Origin: Pseudomonadota bacterium
GTDB lineage: Bacteria; Myxococcota; Bradymonadia; UBA4248
NCBI GenBank assembly: GCA_017613855.1
Contig: JAGACY010000482.1
Span: 1 to 17,172, forward strand
Direction of reading: 5' to 3'
DNA length: 17,172 nucleotides
This document shows, one piece after another, positions 7,860 through 15,480 of the stretch (positions within the stretch are counted from its first letter, which is position 1; every line of letters starts with the position of its first letter). The notes below the pieces were generated by a model. The model saw only the letters and a list, made by a program, of their open reading frames with translations, did no database searches and was not told where the DNA came from. Position numbers and translations under genes: made by a program.

Positions 7860-9617
7860 ATGCAGGAAGTAAATTATGCCATTCTGGCCGGATGCACTGC
7901 CACGGAGTTGCTGCCTAAACTTGGGCTCATCGCCAATTTTATCAATAAAGAAAAACCCGACCTCAAGGCGCTGAAGCGTTTCTTTAAGGAGCATGATTTT
8001 TTTGATAAGGAACGCTTTGAAATCCTGCTTCGTTTTCTCAATGTCGACTTTGAAAACGAAAAACAGATTAAATGTGGTGAGTTTTTAAGCAAACTCATGA
8101 AGATTATCGATCCCGAGGATCGCAAGCGCCATCTCTTTGAGCATTTGACGGCAAAAAATGAAATCCTCATGAAATATGTGATGGATGGCATTGCCGAGAG
8201 ATTGTATTCGACCAATGAGATGTACCGCTATCTGACGAGCTATGTCTATCCCGGGACTTATCTGACACTCGTCGATTTCCGTTATTGGATGACCTGGCTC
8301 GAGGCCAGTGAACATATTAAAGTCGTCGGCATTCGCTGGGGTTTGAGTGACCTCGGAAAAGAAGCCATGGATAAGATTATCAAGCTCATTGATGTCGATG
8401 ATCTGCTGGATGCAGAGAGTGATGACGACGATGACGACGATGATGCATCCGAATCGGATTCGGCGTCCGATGATGATGATGACGACGATGATAAAGGGGA
8501 TGACGATGAGGCACCGGCGGCAGCACCAGCGCCAGCAGCCATGCCCGAACCTGTTTATGTGCCCGAACCCAAGCACCATGCGGCTTCGCCAGCCGCTGCA
8601 CCGGCAGTAATGCCAGCGGCAGCACCGGCAGTTGCTATGCCGGTCGCAGCAGTTCCGGTAGCCTCTGTGCCGATTTCATCGACCCATGTTGAAGTCGTGG
8701 TTCAGCCCATCGTTCCCAAAGCAGACGAAATGCCGCTCACGCTCGTCAAAGAAGCATTTGCTGCAGCAGATGAAGAAGAAGAGGAAGATGAAGAAGGCGA
8801 GATGGGAAGTGCTCCCGCTGTGCGCATCGGGCAGTTCCGTTTGGATGAGTCGCTTGTGGGCGATAATCTGCGTGCCGTTTTCGTTTGGTGGCAGCAGCGT
8901 CCTGGCGGCAAATTGCTGACCGCAGCTGATTATGGCTTCCATAAAGAAATGTTCGAAGAAGATGTGGTCTATGGGCTCTTCAGATTGTCGGCATTGGCGC
9001 TTCAGCTCTTCAGATATGGCGGGCGTTTGAATGTCGGCAAGGGTGGTCAGTCTTATGCGATGCTCGAACAAATGGGATTTTATTCCAACCTCATTCGGTC
9101 GACGCAATCGGTCGATGATATCCTGCTTGCCTTGTTGGACGGCGGTATGGCTGGCCGTGCCGAAGATCTCGCCAATCTCCATTATCTGATTGTGATTCGC
9201 AGGGCTCTTAAAAATCTCGGTGAAGACGGCGTCAAATCACTGCTCGCTTCGGAATCGATGGCGGATGTCGTCATGGGGCTGTGGGAACACATCGGGCATT
9301 TCCAACTCACTTATGAGATCCTGTGGATTGCAAGGGAATTGGCAGCCATGGGTGTGTTGGCCTGTGAAGATGCCCAGGTGATTGGGGTTGTTCCGTTGCC
9401 CAAAGTTCGCGAAACTGCGTTCCGCCTCGGGTTTATCGAAACACCCTATGCCGCTGATTTTGCGCATCTCGTGCAGATTTCAAAGCGTCTGTCCAAGCTT
9501 TTCAATGCCGATGCCGGCTGGGAAGCACCGCTCGTTTATTTCGAGCCCAAACGCGATCTGCGCTACGATTCGTCTGAACCGGCCTATTTTACACGCGATC
9601 AATTGGGTATAGATTAA
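7860..9617 (+). CDS. Acidic protein of unknown function, winged-helix-like N-terminus
   Basis: 585-aa cytoplasmic-looking protein without signal peptide or membrane helix. Residues 1-185 are mostly helical. The stretch WLEASEHIKVVGIRWGLSDL (145-164) has the look of the end of a winged-helix domain (helix, strand, LSDLGKEA), which is an inference only. Residues 185-217 are almost pure Asp/Ser with two eight-Asp runs. Residues 218-275 are Ala/Pro-rich with repeated AAAPAV units, and 303-313 is a Glu/Asp run. Residues 320-585 form a second, mostly helical domain. The layout is two folded domains joined by a long charged disordered linker. I do not recognise a family. Start ATG 7860 has only a weak ribosome site (ttgggg). 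The neighbour at 9772 is also highly acidic and unrecognised, so the two may work together, but a heptamer-array element separates them. Confidence 0.75.
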   Translation: MQEVNYAILAGCTATELLPKLGLIANFINKEKPDLKALKRFFKEHDFFDKERFEILLRFLNVDFENEKQIKCGEFLSKLMKIIDPEDRKRHLFEHLTAKNEILMKYVMDGIAERLYSTNEMYRYLTSYVYPGTYLTLVDFRYWMTWLEASEHIKVVGIRWGLSDLGKEAMDKIIKLIDVDDLLDAESDDDDDDDDASESDSASDDDDDDDDKGDDDEAPAAAPAPAAMPEPVYVPEPKHHAASPAAAPAVMPAAAPAVAMPVAAVPVASVPISSTHVEVVVQPIVPKADEMPLTLVKEAFAAADEEEEEDEEGEMGSAPAVRIGQFRLDESLVGDNLRAVFVWWQQRPGGKLLTAADYGFHKEMFEEDVVYGLFRLSALALQLFRYGGRLNVGKGGQSYAMLEQMGFYSNLIRSTQSVDDILLALLDGGMAGRAEDLANLHYLIVIRRALKNLGEDGVKSLLASESMADVVMGLWEHIGHFQLTYEILWIARELAAMGVLACEDAQVIGVVPLPKVRETAFRLGFIETPYAADFAHLVQISKRLSKLFNADAGWEAPLVYFEPKRDLRYDSSEPAYFTRDQLGID

Positions 9618-9622
9618 GCAAT

Positions 9623-9726
9623 ATTCACTATTCACTATTCACTTCTTTTAAAGAATGAGTATGCCATAATGAATAATCATTCTGCATCTGACATGTTTAG
9701 TGAATATGTAATAGTGAATAGTGAAT
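9623..9726. repeat. Inverted heptamer-array element, attcact / agtgaat
   Basis: Left arm: three perfect copies of attcact (9623-9643), starting 5 bp after the stop of the preceding gene. Right arm: agtgaat at 9699-9705, a degenerate unit at 9706-9712, then two perfect units at 9713-9726. The right arm is the reverse complement of the left. The 55-nt spacer holds a second inverted pair, agaatga (9652-9658) / tcattct (9677-9683). The string taaagaatga (9649-9658) also ends the shared core of the two composite elements. The whole could fold into a long interrupted hairpin. Confidence 0.9.
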
Positions 9727-9762
9727 AACAATAACCAACGCTTAACAACTAACATCTCTATT

Positions 9763-9766
9763 GGAG
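9763..9766 (+). promoter_or_regulatory. Ribosome binding site deciding start 9772
   Basis: ggag with a 5-nt gap to ATG 9772 (ttggagatcccatg). It supports that start over the in-frame GTG at 9721, which lies inside the agtgaat array. Confidence 0.75.
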
Positions 9767-9771
9767 ATCCC

Positions 9772-12540
9772 ATGAGCGAAGAAACACCGACAACGCAGGA
9801 AGTTCCCCAGTACGAACCGCAGCCCAGAGGTGAAGCTCGAATTGCGGGTATCAATATTGAAGCGATCGATGCCAGGCTTGCGGAATGTGAAGAGTATTTT
9901 CAAAAGCATGTAGACGAGACGGATTACCGCAATCTCGACTGGTATCTTTGGCGCATGCAGCTGCGGTACGCCGCAGGTGATGATATCTTTGAAGTTGTCG
10001 ACGATGCCTTTATGGCTGCCCGATGTTTGCATGATAAATATACCATGCACCTTGAGCTCAAACCGCCCGAGATGTTTATGACACGCCGCATTATGCCGGT
10101 GGAGTTGGGCATTATCAGCGGTATGCCCATGCTGACGCTCGAATTTTCGGCGACGTATGGTTTGCCGCTCATGATGGTCATTGGCCAGACGGCGCCCGAA
10201 GATGTCATGGGCGAAGCCAATTTGATGACCTCCTTCTTTAGAAGGGGATTTATGGCGGATTTCGTCGAACTGACCGGACTTTCGGCTGTGATTTATGCGG
10301 GTGTCATTGCGGCTATCGGTCGTGGATTTGACGATGAGGCAACGCTGGGGCTCAATACCTATGCGAAAGCGCGCGATTCCTTAAGAGGAAAGCCGCCTGC
10401 GGCATTGCTGCCAAAAATTCAGCGGTACGATGCATTGAATACGGCACTGGCTTGTCTATGTGCGGGCCAGTTTGAGATGATTGGTCAGATTTTGGCGCCC
10501 GAAGCCGATGCCTTCGAAGCCGATCAGGCCAAAAGATGCGGTGATGCCTGGCTGGCTCCCGATAAAATGCCGCCGCCCAAGTATTTCGATACGGCCATCC
10601 TTACGGTTTTGGCTCTTGCAGCCCTTCGCGGAGTCGTCGTCGAATTGCCCGAAACGGGCGCTATTGCCCATTATCGTGACTTTATTCGCGGTTTGACGGA
10701 AATGCCCGAACGCAGGCTTGAAATTCCCGGGCTCGATGAAGAAACTCGCAGAATTCTCAAGGAAGTCGGCGTCGATCCCGAAAAACTCGGCGTGGACGAT
10801 TCTTTCCAGGATGAAAAAGAAGCCAGTGAAGCGCGTGCGGCCGCGCTCTTTGAAGAACGTCAGCGACGTGCTCAGGAAGCCGTTCGGGCTAAGATTGAAC
10901 GCGATCGTGCCGAGGCAGAAGCTGCCGAGGCTGCGCAGGCAGCCGATTCTTCCGGTGGTCAGGACGGCGGAGCCCAGGGGGAGAGCAAAGCGAAATCATT
11001 CGATAATTTCTTCTCGGATGACGACGAAGTCGATGCGTCTGCACGAAAGGCCAATGAAGATTTTGACAATCATGCGGCTGCCGCCGAAAGCCAGGATTCG
11101 AAGGATTATGCCAGCTTCTTCGAAAATGACGATACACCGCGCCCGGATGACACCGCCGATGAGAATGATGTACAGGAAACCAAGGATTTTGGCGCTTTCT
11201 TCAGTGATGACGATCGCGAGGATGATTCCATACGGACGCGCATAGAGGAAGAATCGGTCGAAGCCAAAGATACCGGAAAGAATTATGCATCTTTCTTCGA
11301 GAATGATGATCAGGAAGATACTTCGATTCGTACTCATGTCGAGGAAGAGGCAACGGAAGCTCAGGATACCGGAAAGAGTTATTCTTCGTTCTTTGATAAT
11401 CTCGACGAGAATGCCATTCCCAAATTTAATGATGGGTCTGAGGATGAAGCTCCCGAAGTGCGTACTTATTCGAGTGATTTCTTTTCGGATGATCATAAGC
11501 CGCTTTCGGGGCTTAAAATGGAACTTGAACCGGAACCGGAACCCGAGCCTCCCAAAGAAGAGCCTGTTAAAACCGAAGCTCCGAAGATCGAACGGGATCA
11601 GGTCGAAGATACCAATGAGCGACGAGACTTTAGCAAGTTCTTCGATGATTCTGCGCCGATGCCTGCCAGCGATTTAAAGATGTCGCTTGATGAAGAAGAA
11701 AATGCAGAAAAACTCGAGGCTGCCAAATCCATTAAGCCGGTGGATGAACGTCGCAATGTGGATGATGGCCCCACGCTTGCCGAAGAACATCAGGCACGTG
11801 ATTTTAGTGCGTCATTCTTTGATGAAAATGATGAAACCAGGCGTGAAATGGAGGATGCCTACAGTGATTCTGAGACACCTCATGAAACTGCACAAACGCG
11901 TGATTTCAATCAATTCTTTGAGGATGAAAGCACGGATGAATCCGAAGGGGATATTCTCGATCGTGAGGCACAGCTGAGAGAACTTGAAGCTGAGCAGGCC
12001 CGCAAAGCCGAAGAAATGGCTAAAAAGCAGGCGCTCAAACTCGAACTGGATGGCACTGAATACGAAGTCAAAAAGACGGAGAACTATCAGCAGCGCATGG
12101 CCAGACTTATCGAAGAAAAACAGGCAGCTGCGCGAGAACAGGCGCTTCGTGAACGCGAAGAAGCCATGCGGGAACTCGAAGAGCTTAAGAAGACGGGCGT
12201 TGCTAAACCAAAAGTCGAACAGCTTCAGCTTAAGCCGACGGAATCGACTGATCCTGATGAAAAAGTCGAAAAGGTGGCTCCTGAAGATCTCGTGATTAAA
12301 GGGTTTGCCTATACCGATCTCGATATGATTCATGCTAATACCGCCGAACGTGCAGACGTTGAAGAAGATTTCGATATGCATGCCGCAATGGCTGAGAAAA
12401 TGCGTGAAGAAATGATAGAAAAAATGAATCAGAAAAAAGAAGAATCTGATAAGAAGGCAAATACAGATGACGATATCCATGTGGTCATAGATTATGGTTC
12501 ATTGGCGTCAACGGATTCGTCTTCGGATAAAACAGAATGA
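9772..12540 (+). CDS. Acidic scaffold-like protein with nine FF motifs
   Basis: 922-aa protein of unrecognised family, without signal peptide or obvious membrane helix. Residues ~25-345 are a helical domain that may be built of helical repeats. Residues ~360-400 are charged helix. Residues 404-725 are acidic and disordered, carrying nine copies of a short motif, K/R-x-F/Y-x-x-F-F followed by acidic residues. They start near residues 408, 444, 471, 503, 535, 564, 618, 676 and 710 (for example KDYASFFENDD); copies six and eight carry one extra residue before FF. A Glu-Pro run lies near 584-594. Residues ~731-808 form a strongly charged coiled coil (LRELEAEQARKAEEMA), and the C-terminus is acidic. 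Start ATG 9772 has a ggag site; the in-frame GTG at 9721 would translate repeat DNA. It is 40 bp upstream of a lipoprotein gene that overlaps a Ser/Thr kinase gene, so an operon is likely. A role as a multivalent docking protein is inference. Confidence 0.78.
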   Translation: MSEETPTTQEVPQYEPQPRGEARIAGINIEAIDARLAECEEYFQKHVDETDYRNLDWYLWRMQLRYAAGDDIFEVVDDAFMAARCLHDKYTMHLELKPPEMFMTRRIMPVELGIISGMPMLTLEFSATYGLPLMMVIGQTAPEDVMGEANLMTSFFRRGFMADFVELTGLSAVIYAGVIAAIGRGFDDEATLGLNTYAKARDSLRGKPPAALLPKIQRYDALNTALACLCAGQFEMIGQILAPEADAFEADQAKRCGDAWLAPDKMPPPKYFDTAILTVLALAALRGVVVELPETGAIAHYRDFIRGLTEMPERRLEIPGLDEETRRILKEVGVDPEKLGVDDSFQDEKEASEARAAALFEERQRRAQEAVRAKIERDRAEAEAAEAAQAADSSGGQDGGAQGESKAKSFDNFFSDDDEVDASARKANEDFDNHAAAAESQDSKDYASFFENDDTPRPDDTADENDVQETKDFGAFFSDDDREDDSIRTRIEEESVEAKDTGKNYASFFENDDQEDTSIRTHVEEEATEAQDTGKSYSSFFDNLDENAIPKFNDGSEDEAPEVRTYSSDFFSDDHKPLSGLKMELEPEPEPEPPKEEPVKTEAPKIERDQVEDTNERRDFSKFFDDSAPMPASDLKMSLDEEENAEKLEAAKSIKPVDERRNVDDGPTLAEEHQARDFSASFFDENDETRREMEDAYSDSETPHETAQTRDFNQFFEDESTDESEGDILDREAQLRELEAEQARKAEEMAKKQALKLELDGTEYEVKKTENYQQRMARLIEEKQAAAREQALREREEAMRELEELKKTGVAKPKVEQLQLKPTESTDPDEKVEKVAPEDLVIKGFAYTDLDMIHANTAERADVEEDFDMHAAMAEKMREEMIEKMNQKKEESDKKANTDDDIHVVIDYGSLASTDSSSDKTE

Positions 12541-12580
12541 GTTTTTCCCTCTCTTAAGAGTGAGAAGGGGGGATGTGGGT

Positions 12581-13213
12581 ATGAAATCATTGGCTTTTTT
12601 TAATCATCTATCAACATTGACTATCGTTGCGTGCATTTGCATGGGGTGTGGGGCTTCTCAGGTCAAAGTACCTGAGGGGACAACTCCGGCTGAAAAACAG
12701 CCTGAATCTGCAGAGGCGGCAGAAAATCCCAAAGTGACACAGACTCCGGCAGAATCCGGTCAAATACAGGCAAAAGAGACAGAACTGGCTGATTCGGGGA
12801 ATGTCCAGGTGCCTGCAGAGAATGCGCATGAAGCCGTGGTGGAGTCTTCTGAAGACAATGTGGAAATTGCAAACGCCCCAAAGCTTGATCTCATTTATTG
12901 TGAGGTCAAAATTGATCAGAATTCTTCACTTTACAATGCCCAGGCAGCCGGGCCCACACTCGAAGAGGCGAGAGATAATGCTGTCGATGAGGCATGTGCA
13001 ATCCCTTGTGCCGAAGAATTGGCACATGGCCAGATATCGGAAGATGAAGCAGATAAACAACTCTCATCATGTACAGAACATTGCGTATCTGATACAATCG
13101 TTCTTGCTGTTTCTTGTTCGATGGGAGATCAGGTCATTTACACAGAAGGAGCCTGGAATCAGACTGACGAAGAGACTCAGGATTCATCTCGAAAAAATCA
13201 GGAGCAAGAATGA
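12581..13213 (+). CDS. Cys-rich lipoprotein of unknown function
   Basis: 210-aa protein with an N-terminal hydrophobic signal and lipobox-like cysteines: IVAC (C18) or CMGC (C23), followed by GASQ. It is probably a lipid-anchored periplasmic or outer-membrane protein. Residues ~25-100 are Glu/Ala/Pro-rich and look disordered. The C-terminal domain (~100-195) has six cysteines: C107, a C-x3-C (139/143), a second C-x3-C (164/168) exactly 20 residues later, and C179. The spacing suggests a helical hairpin stapled by disulfides. No family recognised. Start ATG 12581 is chosen because it begins the signal; the G-rich run before it (aagggggga) can serve as ribosome site. The gene lies 40 bp after the scaffold-like gene, and its stop overlaps the kinase start (atga, 13210-13213), so the three are almost surely co-transcribed. 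Confidence 0.8.
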   Translation: MKSLAFFNHLSTLTIVACICMGCGASQVKVPEGTTPAEKQPESAEAAENPKVTQTPAESGQIQAKETELADSGNVQVPAENAHEAVVESSEDNVEIANAPKLDLIYCEVKIDQNSSLYNAQAAGPTLEEARDNAVDEACAIPCAEELAHGQISEDEADKQLSSCTEHCVSDTIVLAVSCSMGDQVIYTEGAWNQTDEETQDSSRKNQEQE

Positions 13214-15237
13214 AAGTTGGTGATAAAATATCCCACTACCTTCTTGAAGAAAAGGTTGGCGAGGGCGGTTTTGGTGACGTTTTTCGCGCCAAAGATACGA
13301 ATACGGGGATGGATGTCGCTGTAAAATGCTCTCGTCCAGATGCTGCCGAATCTAAGGTCAGTGATAGGGAACAGCGTTTTCTGCGTGAAGTATCCGTCAT
13401 TTCAAAAGTTCGTCACCCGGGAATTGTTCAGCTCTTCGATTATGGTATCCATGATGATGGGACATTTTTTCTCGTCATGGAATATGTCTGTGGCCTGAAT
13501 CTTGAGATTCTCATTGGCCGGGATGCGCCATTTTCCTATACCTATGCGAGTGAAATCATTCTTCAGGTATTGGATGCGCTGTCGGAAGCCCATCATCAGG
13601 GCATTGTCCACAGAGATCTTAAACCTGCCAATATTATGCTTGTTCGGCAGGGACTGCGAACGGATGTCGTTAAGCTCTGTGACTTTGGTATTGCAAAAGC
13701 TTTTAATGGGTCTGAGCCCGATTTAACGCGACAGAACTTTACGTCAGCCGTTGGTTTTGGTACCCCACAGTACATGCCTCCTGAGCAATTCTATGGGAAA
13801 AAAGTCGGGCCTCATTCCGATCTTTATGCCGTAGGTCTTGTCTTTTATGAATTGCTTACAGGCAAGCAGGCTTGCGGTGGATCTTCACTGTCCGAAGTCA
13901 TTGAAAAACAAATCAAAAAATTCCCGGAGATTCCCCCACCGTTCAATGAAGGGCCTTTGTTGGCCATCTTTAAACGGTCATTGGCCAAGAAGATTAGTGA
14001 ACGCTATTCCAACGCAGCAGAGATGTATTATGATATCGATGCAATTACCCGATATCATTCACAATACCTCGATAAATACACCAGCGTTTCTGGGTCAAAA
14101 CGTGCCTATATCCAATATGATGAACCCACTTTTGTAGGCAGCAAGAGCAATAAAATTAAATTTGGCAATATTGATGAAGATGAAATTCCAACGTTCGATA
14201 CGTCGTCGTTTGGAAATATGGATATCAGCAATTCCAATACGATGCTCTTTGCCGGAGAACCGACGACCGTCGATGCCAAGGCTCCCGGTGAGGAAACCGT
14301 AATAAATGCTCTGAGTGCCGAGCCTACAACAGTGAAACCTTCCCCCGCAGGGATAGTCATGGGGGATGATTACGATGAATTCGGTCCTACGGATGATATG
14401 AGTCGTGTCGATCCTGCAGTGGCAATGCAGGCTGCACTCAATCCGGGGAGCGTAGGAAATCGGGCAAATGGGATTAAACCGCCTTCATTCCCTCCAAGAA
14501 AAGCGCCGCCTTCGCTTCCTCCGGCGCCGAGTTCAAGAAGTCTTCAAAGTGTACCTCCTGTCCCAAAGCCGCCTGTACCGGCAGGATTGTCTCCTTATCC
14601 CAAACCGGGCAAGGAACCGGCCACGGCTGCGGCATATCCAAGGCCCGGAAATGAACCGGCTGCGGTTGCGCCCTATCCCCAGCCAAGTGATTTGCCTTTT
14701 AAAAATCCAGGCGATGATCCAACTAATTTGTTGGATCCCATTAGCGACGAGATGCAGATTGCGACCCGCGCTCTGCAACAGCCCGAGTTCGTTGCCTCTA
14801 AAAAACCTTCTCTGAATGCGCTTATCTTCAATGAAGAACCAGACATCAGCGGTATGCAGACTGCAATCAATCATACTGCAATGCCCGATGAAGATGATGA
14901 CGATGACTTGCCTCCTATCTTCCATGAACAGCCGACCAAATTTTTCAATGAAAATGACCCCAATGGTCCTGGTGAGCCACGAACGGAAGATCTTCCGCCT
15001 GTTTTCCATGAACAACGAACTCACTTCATAGGGAGAAAGAATAATCCAAATAACGATGTCGGTATCATCGGCATGTTTGTGAACAGCAGCTTTTATCGTA
15101 TCTGCAGGCACGGCAGCCATCGTTTCTCTTTGTTTGTCGATAATTTGTATGACAAGCATTTCCCGGAACTCGTCACGGTCGTCTGCCTGTTCTTCATCAT
15201 CCTTTTGGCATTGGTTATCCGCATTCTGTTCTTTTAA
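13210..15237 (+). CDS. Ser/Thr protein kinase with C-terminal membrane anchor
   Basis: 675-aa Hanks-type kinase that phosphorylates Ser/Thr on partner proteins. The kinase domain (residues ~9-275) is complete: Gly-rich loop GEGGFGDV (17-24), Lys39 in VAVK, Glu60 in the C-helix, catalytic loop HRDLKPAN (134-141), DFG (158-160), activation segment GTPQYMPPE (184-192) and Asp204 in SDLYAVG. All catalytic residues are present, so it should be active. Residues ~300-560 are a disordered linker with Thr motifs of the type E-x-P-T-F/T-V (T307, T328, T352/353, T363, T373/374) and Pro-rich segments. A motif L-P-P-I/V-F-H-E-Q-x-T occurs twice (567-576, 595-604). The last 22 residues (LVTVVCLFFIILLALVIRILFF minus two) are a transmembrane helix with nothing beyond it, so the kinase faces the cytoplasm and is tail-anchored. 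Start ATG 13210 overlaps the previous stop and has aggagc upstream. Confidence 0.92.
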   Translation: MKVGDKISHYLLEEKVGEGGFGDVFRAKDTNTGMDVAVKCSRPDAAESKVSDREQRFLREVSVISKVRHPGIVQLFDYGIHDDGTFFLVMEYVCGLNLEILIGRDAPFSYTYASEIILQVLDALSEAHHQGIVHRDLKPANIMLVRQGLRTDVVKLCDFGIAKAFNGSEPDLTRQNFTSAVGFGTPQYMPPEQFYGKKVGPHSDLYAVGLVFYELLTGKQACGGSSLSEVIEKQIKKFPEIPPPFNEGPLLAIFKRSLAKKISERYSNAAEMYYDIDAITRYHSQYLDKYTSVSGSKRAYIQYDEPTFVGSKSNKIKFGNIDEDEIPTFDTSSFGNMDISNSNTMLFAGEPTTVDAKAPGEETVINALSAEPTTVKPSPAGIVMGDDYDEFGPTDDMSRVDPAVAMQAALNPGSVGNRANGIKPPSFPPRKAPPSLPPAPSSRSLQSVPPVPKPPVPAGLSPYPKPGKEPATAAAYPRPGNEPAAVAPYPQPSDLPFKNPGDDPTNLLDPISDEMQIATRALQQPEFVASKKPSLNALIFNEEPDISGMQTAINHTAMPDEDDDDDLPPIFHEQPTKFFNENDPNGPGEPRTEDLPPVFHEQRTHFIGRKNNPNNDVGIIGMFVNSSFYRICRHGSHRFSLFVDNLYDKHFPELVTVVCLFFIILLALVIRILFF

Positions 15238-15267
15238 GGCTCTGTTGTACAAGCGTGGAGCGTTTGA

Positions 15268-15293
15268 CGAATGGAATTTTCATTCGAGCTTTT
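15268..15293 (+). terminator. Weak terminator-like hairpin after the kinase gene
   Basis: cgaatg (15268-15273) pairs with cattcg (15281-15286) around a 7-nt loop, followed by agc and a short T run. The stem is short and AT-rich, so the call is tentative. Confidence 0.3.
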
Positions 15294-15392
15294 AGCTTGT
15301 AGCGTGTAGCTTGTAGACGTTTATTCAGTCTTGAGGGCAAAAGTCTGAAACTCAAATAAATGCGTTTTGTACTATAAGCTATAAGCTATAAG
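15293..15392. repeat. Inverted heptamer-array element, tagcttg / ctataag
   Basis: Left arm: tagcttg, tagcgtg, tagcttg (15293-15313). Right arm: ctataag x3 (15372-15392) followed by ctt. Rotated and reverse-complemented, the right unit (taagcta) differs from the left complement (caagcta) by one base, so the arms pair in RNA with G-U wobbles. The spacer is about 58 nt and holds an inner pair ttcag (15324-15328) / ctgaa (15345-15349). The architecture matches the element at 9623-9726 although the heptamers differ. Confidence 0.85.
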
Positions 15393-15422
15393 CTTATTTC
15401 ATATCCACGTTGGTTCAACACA

Positions 15423-15444
15423 GCCTTCTTTAATGGCTGAAGGC
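15423..15444. other. Small inverted repeat upstream of rnhA
   Basis: gccttc (15423-15428) / gaaggc (15439-15444), competing with cagcc (15421-15425) / ggctg (15435-15439). The two stems are mutually exclusive and lie about 40 bp before the rnhA start. Function unknown. Confidence 0.4.
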
Positions 15445-15480
15445 CAATTCGGTTAATCATGTTTCATTAGTGGTTGGATT

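Noticed and set aside
8282..8625. Long Ser-, His- and Met-rich open frames opposite and beside the Asp tract
   Set aside because: They are frame shadows of gat/gac repeats in the 585-aa gene.
9721..9771. GTG start extending the 922-aa protein by 17 residues
   Set aside because: It lies in the agtgaat array and gives an Asn-rich leader; ATG 9772 has a proper ggag site.
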